Part shown: positions 43,168 to 51,702 of the stretch, in pieces
Layout: every line of letters begins with the position of its first letter
How positions within the stretch are numbered: the stretch's first letter is position 1
Assembly: GCF_016429015.1 (NCBI RefSeq)
Contig: NZ_JAELTU010000016.1
Coordinates: 1-64,000, forward strand
Length of the DNA: 64,000 nt
Reading direction: 5' to 3'
Source of the DNA: Rhizobium sp. ASV20
GTDB taxonomy: Bacteria > Pseudomonadota > Alphaproteobacteria > Rhizobiales > Rhizobiaceae
Program-made: the position numbers and the translations under genes
Notes under the pieces: model-generated
The model's input: only the letters and a program-made list of their open reading frames with translations
The model's database searches: none
Told to the model about the DNA's origin: nothing

Positions 43168-44649
43168 TTAGACTGGGTCGAGCGGATAGATTGGCCGCGG
43201 CACGTTGCGGTACGGCATCCTGGCATAGTCCATCGTGCACAGCGCTCCGCTGTCGCAAACGATGATCTCGCCAGCGATCGGCGCGAAATCGGCGCGAAAG
43301 TGCTGCATGGACTTAAGGGCCACTACCTTGTACGCCGTCGGTTCGATGCCGAAAGCCCTGAATTGCTGCTGATCGAGCATCTGAGAGGCCTCGCTCACAA
43401 TAAGAACGGTTATGCCCCCAATCACCACCACTGCGGTGGGGCCGAAGCTGAACGACAAGCCGCCCAGTTGCGGTCCCGTGCCGATGAGATGCCCATCGCT
43501 GAGGCCGATCAATTCGGCATCGACATCCAATGGACCGCCGCCAAAGCGCGGATCCGTCTTGCCGCCCAATGAAAGCTTGACCCTGTCGCCGATTTGCGAA
43601 CGGGAGAGCAGCGCGACGGTCTCAGGATCGGCAATCACGCCGAAGCAGGTGTTGCGGACCCCGCTCTCCAGCAGCGCGGCGAGAAGGGCCGTGGCATCGC
43701 CGTACGCGCCGGCGCCGGGGTTGTCCGCATATTCCGCGATAATCAAGGGGCGGGCGCCGCTGTAGTTCTTTGCAAGTTGTGCAGCTTCCACGGGCGTATG
43801 GAACCGGTTCAGAACCTGCGCTCGATTGTCCCAGATCTTGTCCGCTATCCGCTCGGCAAAGACCTTGTGCGGCGCGGCATCGCCATCATAAGTCACGACG
43901 ACGGTCGGCCCGACCTCGGCGATGTCCGCGTTGGGAAACGCACCGTTGATACTCGCGGCAAGAGCGCCTTCGGTTTTTTCGTGTGCCCGTGCCTCGGCAA
44001 TCCAATCGATCATCGGCCCGACGTCGGTTCGCCCTGCATTGGCTTCCTCAAGCATCGGCCTGCGGACGAGCAGATTTTTCGGCGCAATAGACCCGACCAT
44101 GCTTTGCTGCAAAAGCTCTCCCGCATGTCGAGCAGTTTCGCGCATATCGATATGCGGGTAGGTTTTGAAGGATATGGCGATGTCCGCTAGACGGCACATT
44201 TTCTCCGTGACGTTCGCGTGCGGATCGAGGGTGATTGCAATGGGGATTCGCCGGCTGGTCACAGACCTCAATCGCTCGAGCAACTCCCCTTCGCCGTCTT
44301 GCGAGAATTCCGTCACCATTGCGCCATGCAGACCAAGCAGAATCCCGTCGAGCTTGTCCCCGAGTTCCCTCGCCTTCTCGACGATTTTCGCTGTAATGCG
44401 ATCGAACGCATCCCGCGTCACCGGCCCGGCCGGCTCGGCATCGGCACTTATGGTATGGACCAGGTTCCAGCCATAGTTGCGCGCCACGTCCAAAAAGCCG
44501 GCCAGCTCGGTATTGGCCTCGCCGCGAGCCTTGATGGCGGCTTCGCCTTCGTAAATTCCGTGAGCGGCGAAATCATGATAATCGGTCTTGTTGACATTGA
44601 ACGTGTTCGTTTCATGGGCGAACTCGGCCGTTAAGACACAATAGCTCAT
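43168..44649 (-). CDS. M81-family metallopeptidase (MlrC-like)
   Basis: A 493-residue cytoplasmic enzyme of the MlrC family, near the length of Sphingomonas MlrC. Family marks are EFAHETNTFNVN at residues 9-20 (His12/Glu13), GLHGAMV near 105, TLDPHANVT near 140 (metal ligands), and DNPGAGAYGDAT near 315. MlrC finishes microcystin breakdown by cleaving small linear peptides. Homologues occur widely beside peptide transporters, so the general function is probably cleavage of unusual small peptides. GAGGAAA precedes the ATG. It lies between the ABC transporter genes and the cyclodeaminase-family gene. Confidence 0.88.
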   Translation of the reverse strand: MSYCVLTAEFAHETNTFNVNKTDYHDFAAHGIYEGEAAIKARGEANTELAGFLDVARNYGWNLVHTISADAEPAGPVTRDAFDRITAKIVEKARELGDKLDGILLGLHGAMVTEFSQDGEGELLERLRSVTSRRIPIAITLDPHANVTEKMCRLADIAISFKTYPHIDMRETARHAGELLQQSMVGSIAPKNLLVRRPMLEEANAGRTDVGPMIDWIAEARAHEKTEGALAASINGAFPNADIAEVGPTVVVTYDGDAAPHKVFAERIADKIWDNRAQVLNRFHTPVEAAQLAKNYSGARPLIIAEYADNPGAGAYGDATALLAALLESGVRNTCFGVIADPETVALLSRSQIGDRVKLSLGGKTDPRFGGGPLDVDAELIGLSDGHLIGTGPQLGGLSFSFGPTAVVVIGGITVLIVSEASQMLDQQQFRAFGIEPTAYKVVALKSMQHFRADFAPIAGEIIVCDSGALCTMDYARMPYRNVPRPIYPLDPV

Positions 44650-44862
44650 TGTGCTTTCCTCTGTAGAATTGCGATGGTGTGATCAGGCTTCTGCGTCCGG
44701 CGCTATGCCGGCGGTCGTCCCGGTTCTAATTCATGCATGTAAGCAACCTCGGTTGTTTGCACTTCTCTGATCTGCTGGCTCCAGGAGCCAGTTGGTCCCT
44801 TGTCGGAACTGCTGGTGACTTGCCGCCGCCACCGTCCAACAGGTGTGTTCGGCAGCAAGACC

Positions 44863-45834
44863 CTAGGCGACTGAGGCGACGGCTGTACCGGCGTGATGGC
44901 AGGCCACCGTGTGCCCCGACACCGGCATTTGCGCCAGGATCGGCTCATGCGTCTCGCAGGCCACCGTCGCCTGTCCGCAACGCGCCAGGAAGGGACAGCC
45001 CTTTGGCAGCGCATAGCCGCTCGGCGCCTCACCTTCCAGACGCGAAATCATCCGGCGGCTTCTGGGATCGGGTTCGAACACGCTGTCCATCAGCATGCGT
45101 GTATAGGGATGGGTCGGCGTCGCCTGCTTTGGCAGAACCTCGACGATCCGCCCGGCATACATGACGATCGTCCGATCGCAAAAATAGCGGACAAGGCTGA
45201 GATCGTGTGAGATGAAAATATATGTGAGCGAGAGCTCACGCCTCAGCCGGTCGAGGAGATTGATGATTTGGGCCTGCACGGACACGTCGAGCGACGCAGT
45301 CGGCTCATCGAGCACGATCAATGATGGATTGAGGGCAAGCGCGCGCGCTATGCCGATGCGCTGCTTTTGCCCGCCGGACATCTGGTGGGGGTAACGGCGC
45401 CCCAGGGACGGGTCGAGCCCGACCATATCCAGCAGATCCGCGACACGATCGTCCTTTCGCTCCAGGGCGACGCCTTGCACGACGAACGGCTCCAACAAGG
45501 CTTCGCGGATCTTGAAGCGTGGATCTATCGACGAGTACGGATCCTGGAATACCATTTGAAACTTCTGCCGAAGGCGCCGTAGCTCGCGTTTCGGGAACGA
45601 CGCGACATCGCGTCCCTCGAAATGCACGCTGCCGCTGCTGGGCGCCAGCAGCCGCAGGACGAGCCTTGCCAGGGTCGACTTGCCGCAGCCGGACTCTCCG
45701 ACGACACCGACGATTTCACCCCGTTCGACTTTGAAGCTCACGTCTCGAACGGCCGAGAAGACATCGTCCTTCCGCCACATATGTTTCGTCACGAATTGCC
45801 GGCTGAGGTTCTGGACGGACAGTATTTCACTCAT
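44863..45834 (-). CDS. Peptide ABC transporter ATP-binding protein (DppF/OppF type)
   Basis: A 323-residue ATPase. Walker A GESGCGKSTL near 50, the ABC signature MSGGQKQRIGIARAL near 160, and Walker B SLIVLDEPTASLD near 180. The C-terminal oligopeptide extension (GCPFLARCG...) has a Cys pair typical of OppF/DppF. The ATG at 45834 overlaps the end of the DppD-type gene by four bases. It is the fifth gene of the importer and energises uptake. Confidence 0.92.
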   Translation of the reverse strand: MSEILSVQNLSRQFVTKHMWRKDDVFSAVRDVSFKVERGEIVGVVGESGCGKSTLARLVLRLLAPSSGSVHFEGRDVASFPKRELRRLRQKFQMVFQDPYSSIDPRFKIREALLEPFVVQGVALERKDDRVADLLDMVGLDPSLGRRYPHQMSGGQKQRIGIARALALNPSLIVLDEPTASLDVSVQAQIINLLDRLRRELSLTYIFISHDLSLVRYFCDRTIVMYAGRIVEVLPKQATPTHPYTRMLMDSVFEPDPRSRRMISRLEGEAPSGYALPKGCPFLARCGQATVACETHEPILAQMPVSGHTVACHHAGTAVASVA

Positions 45835-46784
45835 AAGGATTCCACCAAATGGCAAGCCACGCCGGCGTGACTTGGTCCCTGACTGAATTCGGGAACGCGT
45901 TCGTGACAGATGGATTGAGATTTCCCGCAACGGGGATGGAAGCTGCATCCCGTTGGCAAGGCAGCCGGGCTCGGGACCAGACCGGGAATGCCAACCAGGG
46001 TTCCTGCCTGCATTGTGCTGCGCGGGATGCAGCCGATGAGCGCTTCGGTATAGGGATGTCGCGGGGTCGCGAAGATGGCATGAACCGGCGAGCGTTCAAC
46101 GATCCGCCCGCAATACATGACGGCAACCTCGTCACAGGTCTGAGCCACCACGCCCATGTCGTGGGTAATCAATATCATCCCGAGACCACGCTCTTTCACC
46201 AGTCCGACCAGGATGCGCATGATCTGGGCCTGGACGGTTGCATCGAGAGCCGTCGTCGGTTCGTCGGCGATCAGTAGATCCGGCTCGGCAGCCAGGGCCA
46301 TCGCTATGACGATCCTTTGCTTCATGCCGCCCGACAGCTGATGGGGATAGAGGCCGTGTACCCGGAGAGGGTCGGGAATACGCACGTCCTTCATGAGGCC
46401 GAGAGATCGTTCGAGCGCCGCACGCCTGCTCAGGCCGAGATGAAGCTGTAGGGCCTGATCGATCTGTTTGCCGACGGTAATCAACGGATCGAGCGAGGTC
46501 ATCGGGTTCTGAGTGATCAGCCCAATGCGCTTGCCGCGCAGGCGGCGCAGCCTCTCTTCTGAAAGCTCCGTCAGATCCTCTCCGTCGAACAGTACCCGAC
46601 CAGAGGCGATATGCCCCCCGACATATCCAAGCAGGCCTACGATGGCGGTCGCCGTGATCGACTTTCCCGATCCTGATTCTCCGACAAGACCGAGGATCTG
46701 CCCCTTACGCACGCTGAGGGTGGCATCGCGGACGGCAGTGAAGTGACCGAACGCGATCTGCAATTTTTCCACGGAAAGCAGCAT
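45831..46784 (-). CDS. Peptide ABC transporter ATP-binding protein (DppD/OppD type)
   Basis: A 317-residue ATPase with Walker A GESGSGKSI near 36, signature LSGGMKQRIVIAMAL near 155, Walker B LLIADEPTTALD, and the C-terminal GCSFHPRCG extension of peptide-transporter ATPases. It pairs with the DppF-type subunit. It starts one base after the end of the permease gene and overlaps the next ATPase gene by four bases, so expression is tightly coupled. Confidence 0.92.
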   Translation of the reverse strand: MLLSVEKLQIAFGHFTAVRDATLSVRKGQILGLVGESGSGKSITATAIVGLLGYVGGHIASGRVLFDGEDLTELSEERLRRLRGKRIGLITQNPMTSLDPLITVGKQIDQALQLHLGLSRRAALERSLGLMKDVRIPDPLRVHGLYPHQLSGGMKQRIVIAMALAAEPDLLIADEPTTALDATVQAQIMRILVGLVKERGLGMILITHDMGVVAQTCDEVAVMYCGRIVERSPVHAIFATPRHPYTEALIGCIPRSTMQAGTLVGIPGLVPSPAALPTGCSFHPRCGKSQSICHERVPEFSQGPSHAGVACHLVESL

Positions 46785-47639
46785 CTATCCCTCCCTGGCG
46801 CCGTTGCGGAAATCGAGTGCCGCGATAAGGGCGTCTCCGACGACGTTGAGCGCAATGACCGTCAGTGCCACGGCACAGCCGGGAATGATGATGACCCAAG
46901 GCGCAATGAACAGCTGAGCCGTGCCCGAACTCATCATGGCCCCCCAGCTTGGCGTGGGCGGCTGGGCGCCGAGGCCGAAAAAGCCGAGGGTCGCCTCCAG
47001 AATGATCGCGTCGCCGGTGGCAAGCATGGCGGCCACCAGAATCGGTGCGAGAGCATTTGGCAACAAGTGCCTGAAAAGAATATGGAAATGACTTGCGCCG
47101 AGATTGATCGCCGCGTCCACATAGGCTTCCTTCTTGATCTGCATGACCTGAGTGCGTGTCAACCGTGCGAATTGCGCGAGATAAGCGATCGCAATCGCCA
47201 GGATCACGCCCTGAAGGCCTGCGCCCACCACCGCAATCAGCATGAGAGCGATCAGCATTTCCGGGAAGGACCAGGTCAGGTCGATGACGGTCATGAGAAC
47301 GCGGTCGGTCAGTCTGCCGAAATAGCCGGCAACGGATCCGAGAATGAGACCGAGGAAAACCGAAAACCCGACGGAAATCACGCTGACCGTCAGGGAGGTC
47401 TGCGCACCGACAATCATGCGGGAAAAGACATCGCGGCCGAATTCGTCGGTTCCGAAAACATGGGCCAGCGAGGGCGCTTGATTCATGATGGCGATATCTT
47501 GGTCCTGATAGGAATAAGGAGCGAGCCATGGGGCAAAAACCGCTCCGGCCACCAGAACCGCAAGGAAGATCGACGCGAACACCGCCGGCAAGGAAACCGG
47601 GAGAGCGAAACGCGGCGGCGAAGATACGGCATCAGTCAT
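46785..47639 (-). CDS. Peptide ABC transporter permease (DppC type)
   Basis: A 284-residue inner-membrane permease with about six helices, an N-terminal helix (VFASIFLAVLVAGAVFAPWLA) and the HVFGTDEFGRDVFSRMI motif typical of DppC/OppC. The ATPase-contact loop is EAYVDAAINLGASHFHILFRHLLPN. It pairs with the DppB-type subunit; its ATG overlaps that gene's stop codon. Confidence 0.92.
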   Translation of the reverse strand: MTDAVSSPPRFALPVSLPAVFASIFLAVLVAGAVFAPWLAPYSYQDQDIAIMNQAPSLAHVFGTDEFGRDVFSRMIVGAQTSLTVSVISVGFSVFLGLILGSVAGYFGRLTDRVLMTVIDLTWSFPEMLIALMLIAVVGAGLQGVILAIAIAYLAQFARLTRTQVMQIKKEAYVDAAINLGASHFHILFRHLLPNALAPILVAAMLATGDAIILEATLGFFGLGAQPPTPSWGAMMSSGTAQLFIAPWVIIIPGCAVALTVIALNVVGDALIAALDFRNGAREG

Positions 47640-48562
47640 TTAGAATCCTCCCGCTGTCTCGGATCCATCGCGGCCTGCGCGATGTCGCCCAGGACCGTCC
47701 CGAGTATCACGGCCATTGCCAGCATCAGCAGGCATCCTTGAACCACGGGGTAATCGCGTTGATTGAGCGCGCGGATCAACAGGGAACCCAGGCCCGGACG
47801 AGCAAACACGACTTCGACCGTAATTGCCCCACCGAGAACCCAGCCGATCCTCAACCCCAGGATCGCAATGACCGGAATGAGCGCGTGGCGCAAAATATGC
47901 CGGATGCGAATACTGTGCTCGGAGAGACCTTTCGCCCGCAGAAGCATCACGAAATCCTGCCTGCCGATATCGATCATCGTCACCTTCGTGACGCGGGCGA
48001 CCAACGCGACACCGCCAAGCCCGGTAGCAACGACAGGCAGTATGAGCGAAGACCATCCGCGCGAGCCGGAAACCGGGACCCAACCCAACCAAACAGCAAA
48101 GACGAGGATGAGCAGGAGCCCGAGCCAAAAGCTGGGTATGGTTGACCCAAGAAGGATACCGGTCGTGATGCCGCTGTCGACACGAGTGCCGTAGAAGCGC
48201 GCCGCCACCACACCCGCGATGATGCCGAGCACCGCCGAGAACACGAAAGCGGCGCCGCCCAGCATCAAGCTGTCAGGCAGGTTCTGCCCGATTAGCGACG
48301 CGACCGCTCGACCCTGGATAATCGAGGTTCCGAAATCCAGTGTCAGAACCTTCCGCATCCAGACCAGATACTGCTCGAGCAGACCGCGATCCAGGCCGTA
48401 TTTGGTAATCATCTGCGCCCGCATCGTCGGCGAAGAGCCGGCGCGCAGCAGGTTGTCGATCGGATTACCCGGAACCATGTGGACGAGCAGGAATACCACC
48501 ACCGACACAACGAAGAAGACAGGCACGACGGCAAGGAGGCGACGAAGCACAAAAGATGTCAT
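47636..48562 (-). CDS. Peptide ABC transporter permease (DppB type)
   Basis: A 308-residue inner-membrane permease with six predicted helices. The N-terminus (FVLRRLLAVVPVFFVVSVVVF) and the MVPGNPIDNLL segment are typical of DppB/OppB. The ATPase-contact loop lies near RQDFVMLLRAKGLSEHSIRIRH. It starts 9 nt after the binding-protein gene and overlaps the DppC-type gene by four bases. Confidence 0.92.
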   Translation of the reverse strand: MTSFVLRRLLAVVPVFFVVSVVVFLLVHMVPGNPIDNLLRAGSSPTMRAQMITKYGLDRGLLEQYLVWMRKVLTLDFGTSIIQGRAVASLIGQNLPDSLMLGGAAFVFSAVLGIIAGVVAARFYGTRVDSGITTGILLGSTIPSFWLGLLLILVFAVWLGWVPVSGSRGWSSLILPVVATGLGGVALVARVTKVTMIDIGRQDFVMLLRAKGLSEHSIRIRHILRHALIPVIAILGLRIGWVLGGAITVEVVFARPGLGSLLIRALNQRDYPVVQGCLLMLAMAVILGTVLGDIAQAAMDPRQREDSK

Positions 48563-48571
48563 CGTACCCGC

Positions 48572-50149
48572 TCACACCAGCTTGGCATCGAGAAATGTGG
48601 CGTTGCCGATCGCAGATTCCCGGATCTTTTCAGGCAGGGAAAGCCTGCTTTGGTTTACAGAGATCGTCTTTTCGAATTCGTGCAGCGGCACGAAGACGAA
48701 ATTGCCAAGCAGGTTCTCGTGATATGCCCTGAATTTTACAATCCGCTCTTGCCAGTTGCGTGCGTGGGTCTCGGCATCGCTGAGCAATTGTTCCGATTTC
48801 GGATCTTTCCAGCGGGACGCGTTGGGGGTCGGAATATTTCTCGCCGCAAAGAACCAGCTGAGAATATCCGCATTGTCCCAATCGTAGTGAGCCACTGCGA
48901 GCTGATGCTCCCCGCGCGTACGGGCGTCGCGCAGGCTCGCCATATCGTAAAGATTGACGTCAGCCGCCATCCCGACATTCTTGAGTTGAGACTGAATGAT
49001 CTCCGCCATGCGCTTATAGGCGGTTTCCGACGAGGCCCCGAGTTTCACCCGCAGCGGCACGCCGTCTTTCATGCGAATTCCGTCTGTGCCAGCCTTCCAG
49101 CCCGCCTGATCCAGCAGCTGCCGGGCTTTGTCTAAATCCTGTCGGATCAATAGCTTGGGATCAACTTTGGATTCTTCAAGCGAAGATATCAGGAATTGAT
49201 GGGCGGGTGAACCGATACCATTGAAAACCGCTTTCACGATCGGTTCCTGGTCGATTGCCAGGGCGACGGCCTGCCGGACCAGCGGATCGGAAAAGACCGG
49301 CGTACTCGTGTTGAATTCCAGATATGAGATACCAGTCGGGGCGAAATTGCGGACCTGGAATTGGCTGTTGGCCTTGAGCTGCGGTACGAACTCCGTCGGC
49401 ACGTCAAGGAGCATATCGACCCCGCCGGTATTCATTTCGAGAAAGGCGGTCGATGCATCCGAAATTTCGCGGAACACCAGCCGCTTGATCGTTGGCGCGT
49501 TCTTGTTGACAGAAAGTTCGGTCCCCCAGGCATAGTCCTCGTTTGCAACGAGGACAGTTTCCTGGCCTACCGTAAAGCTTTCGAGCTTGTAGGCGCCTGT
49601 GCCCACGGCAACGGCAATGCCGTAATTTTCCCCCTCGGCATCATAGGCCTTTGGCGACGGAACTCCCATGAAGGTGGAGGCCAAGTTGTAGAGCAGATTG
49701 GGATCAGCGCGCTTCATTTCGAAGCGAACGGTGTGGTCGTCGATGACCACAACACGCTCTATTGCGCTTGCCACTTGCTCGTTCGGGCTGCCGGCGAATT
49801 TGGGTATCCACCATGCGATCGTCTGCGCATTGAAGGGTTCTCCGTCATGGAAGCGGACATCTTGCCTGAGATGAAAAGTCCAGCTCAGGCCGTCTGATGC
49901 CTCCTCCCAGGATGCCGCAAGATGAGGATAGTATTTGCGATCGTCCGACAGGACGACCAGGCGATCGTAAATCAGATCCGCCGTCATATTGAGAAGCGTC
50001 GCTCGAATCGGGTCGTTGTGAGGAGCGCCCGTTTCTTCGCTCGAGAGCACGATTGTGGCGCCATCCTGCGCCGCCCGCACCGTCGCGCAAGGGAAAACGG
50101 CAGCAAGAACCAAAGCCGATGAAGACAACAAGAAGGTACGACGATGCAT
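48572..50149 (-). CDS. Peptide ABC transporter substrate-binding protein (DppA type)
   Basis: A 525-residue periplasmic protein of the peptide/nickel (family 5) class, of normal length. The signal begins MHRRTFLLSSSALVLAAVF, which resembles a twin-arginine signal (RRTFLL), cleaved near VRA-AQ. The mature protein contains DGLSWTFHLRQDVRFHDGEPFNA, the family signature, near residue 85. It would capture peptides and hand them to the permease. It is the first gene of the minus-strand block, with its promoter in the 547-bp gap to the right. Confidence 0.9.
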   Translation of the reverse strand: MHRRTFLLSSSALVLAAVFPCATVRAAQDGATIVLSSEETGAPHNDPIRATLLNMTADLIYDRLVVLSDDRKYYPHLAASWEEASDGLSWTFHLRQDVRFHDGEPFNAQTIAWWIPKFAGSPNEQVASAIERVVVIDDHTVRFEMKRADPNLLYNLASTFMGVPSPKAYDAEGENYGIAVAVGTGAYKLESFTVGQETVLVANEDYAWGTELSVNKNAPTIKRLVFREISDASTAFLEMNTGGVDMLLDVPTEFVPQLKANSQFQVRNFAPTGISYLEFNTSTPVFSDPLVRQAVALAIDQEPIVKAVFNGIGSPAHQFLISSLEESKVDPKLLIRQDLDKARQLLDQAGWKAGTDGIRMKDGVPLRVKLGASSETAYKRMAEIIQSQLKNVGMAADVNLYDMASLRDARTRGEHQLAVAHYDWDNADILSWFFAARNIPTPNASRWKDPKSEQLLSDAETHARNWQERIVKFRAYHENLLGNFVFVPLHEFEKTISVNQSRLSLPEKIRESAIGNATFLDAKLV

Positions 50150-50696
50150 GACCTCTCCAATTTTTGATTGAGTTCCCAGATGCGCCTTACGTGAATTTCC
50201 GCCGACGCTTTGTCTTTGCGTGAAAGCTATTATGAAATATTTCTGTCGTCAACGTCACAATGACAAAAAAAAAACATATCATTTTCAACGGCGAGGCAGC
50301 GCTCTGGCGCTTTCATGCGACGATGGTTTAGGCGCATGAGAAACGCGCTTTGCTCGGGTTCAGACAAGCAACCGCTCTGACGATGGGCGAATGGGTCAAA
50401 CAGTTGGAAGACCTGCCATCGCCAATGGAAACCAGTCGCCAATCACCGCGTTGGATGGATGGCGACGATAGATCGGGGCCGCGGCAAACATCCTGACTGG
50501 AGCCACGGCCAACCTGACAATGTCGGGTTCTCCATCAACGGGGCCCGCGAGACATCCGGATCGTGACTGGCGTAGTCCGTGGGTCGGAAACATTACAAAT
50601 TTGTTAGGGTGCTATTCATTTTCGGTTAAGCCGGAATCGGGCATCAAAGTCATGCGTAAACGCGCAGCATCACCCCCAATGCTAACGAGGTTCAAC
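50150..50696. other. Intergenic region ahead of the peptide-import block
   Basis: 547 bases without a convincing gene; reading frames here lack domains. It holds the promoter of the importer genes on the left, with a run of about ten A residues near 50265 and the small palindrome at 50234-50243. On the right lies the promoter of the small secreted protein gene, with ACAAATTTGT at 50595-50604. Confidence 0.5.
50234..50243. promoter_or_regulatory. Candidate RpiR site GAAATATTTC
   Basis: A perfect 10-bp palindrome about 85 nt upstream of the binding-protein start. It is similar to GAAACAATTTC at 39315-39325 near rpiR. It may be the operator of the peptide-import block, but ten bases could also be chance in an AT-rich stretch. 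Confidence 0.25.
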
Positions 50697-50870
50697 ATGA
50701 AAAACCTGTTTCTCGCTTCCGCCGTTGCTCTGGCTTCGATCGTCGCTATCAGCACCCCATCTCAAGCGGCACCGTTCCATCGTCATCACCATCGCGATTG
50801 CGTCGTAAAGACGGTAAAGCACAAGGTCCATGGCCATTGGGTCGTCCGCAAGGAGCGCGTCTGCCGCTAA
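50697..50870 (+). CDS. Small secreted His-rich basic protein
   Basis: A 57-residue protein. A signal peptide (residues 1-24, ending PSQA-AP) leaves a mature peptide of about 33 residues. It opens with HRHHHRDC and ends with a second Cys (ERVC-R), with many Lys and Arg in between. One disulfide and metal or anion binding are possible. Proteins of this pattern are frequent and unassigned in rhizobia. The ATG has AACGAGG upstream; a hairpin terminator follows. It is transcribed alone. Function unknown. Confidence 0.65.
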   Translation: MKNLFLASAVALASIVAISTPSQAAPFHRHHHRDCVVKTVKHKVHGHWVVRKERVCR

Positions 50871-50916
50871 CACCCAATCCGCATTCTGTCCGTTGATCGC
50901 ATTTTGACGGAACGGA

Positions 50917-50949
50917 ACGGCCATAGCTGAGATAATCGGCTATGGCCGT
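50917..50949 (+). terminator. Hairpin terminator of the small secreted protein gene
   Basis: ACGGCCATAGC and GCTATGGCCGT form an 11-bp perfect stem around an 11-nt loop, followed by ATTCTTTTC. Position (47 nt after the stop codon) and T-rich tail fit an intrinsic terminator. Confidence 0.75.
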
Positions 50950-51079
50950 ATTCTTTTCGATCACAGGGTCACCTAATCTCAAGCTCCCCGCCCGGCTGCC
51001 TCGCAAGCATCGCTCCGCGTGCGGAATTCTGGCCAAGCGCCGGCCTTTCTCAGGTGGCAGAACTGCCTACTCCCGCAAA

Positions 51080-51433
51080 TCAACCCAACATCTGCATCGT
51101 ACCCAAGCCTAAAATATCGTTCAGCAGGGCAACGCCGACCCCCAAGGCAACGATAATGAGGCCGATCAGAAACAGCCGCCGCGAGCGATCGTACTTTGCT
51201 GCGATCAGGGAATCGCGAGCCAGCAGATCAGCCATCACCTTGACCTGGATGGAGATGCCGATCGTCAGCAATATCATCGGGATAATGTCGATGCGGCTCC
51301 AATCGTTTGGGTTGGATAGCCATCGGCCGATGAAGTTCAACGAAAACCCGAGAATAATCCCGGCCGCCGTCAACGAGCCATTGCGGAAGGTCGAGTCGAT
51401 CTTCTCCTCAAGGTCGGGGTCGGGTTCGGTCAT
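51080..51433 (-). CDS. Small membrane protein of unknown function
   Basis: A 117-residue protein with an acidic N-terminus (MTEPDPDLEEKID) and three likely helices: about 22-40 (LTAAGIILGFSLNFIGRWL), 50-72 and 90-112 (LFLIGLIIVALGVGVALLND). The ATG at 51433 has CGGAG upstream; the longer frame before it is rich in Arg/Cys and improbable. I do not recognise the family. It is transcribed alone. Confidence 0.65.
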   Translation of the reverse strand: MTEPDPDLEEKIDSTFRNGSLTAAGIILGFSLNFIGRWLSNPNDWSRIDIIPMILLTIGISIQVKVMADLLARDSLIAAKYDRSRRLFLIGLIIVALGVGVALLNDILGLGTMQMLG

Positions 51434-51702
51434 CGTCTTTCTCCGGATGGCATCCGCCAAAGAAAGGCAGAAGTAACAGAAACAGGCAAGAGCCCTGCAT
51501 CGCGCTTGCCCGTCGGATTGTCTCGGAAGGCTCGCTCTCCCCAAAGAGCTCTGCGATGATAATCTTCGCTGCCGGCAACGCCTGTGCTTTCGAGGGCAAA
51601 TAACCGACGCGGGAGATTGGAGAGAGGGGCGACACCTCTCTCCCCGACACATAGCGCCACACCTGAAATCACTGCGATTTCAGGATCCGGAAGCCTTGTC
51701 TT

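Noticed and set aside
42544..44190. Two overlapping plus-strand frames (342 and 198 codons)
   Set aside because: Antisense to the cyclodeaminase-family and MlrC-like genes, both of which have clear motifs and ribosome sites.
46743..48145. Plus-strand frames rich in Arg, Asp, Glu and Gln
   Set aside because: Antisense to the two peptide permease genes, with the expected charged composition of reversed membrane codons.
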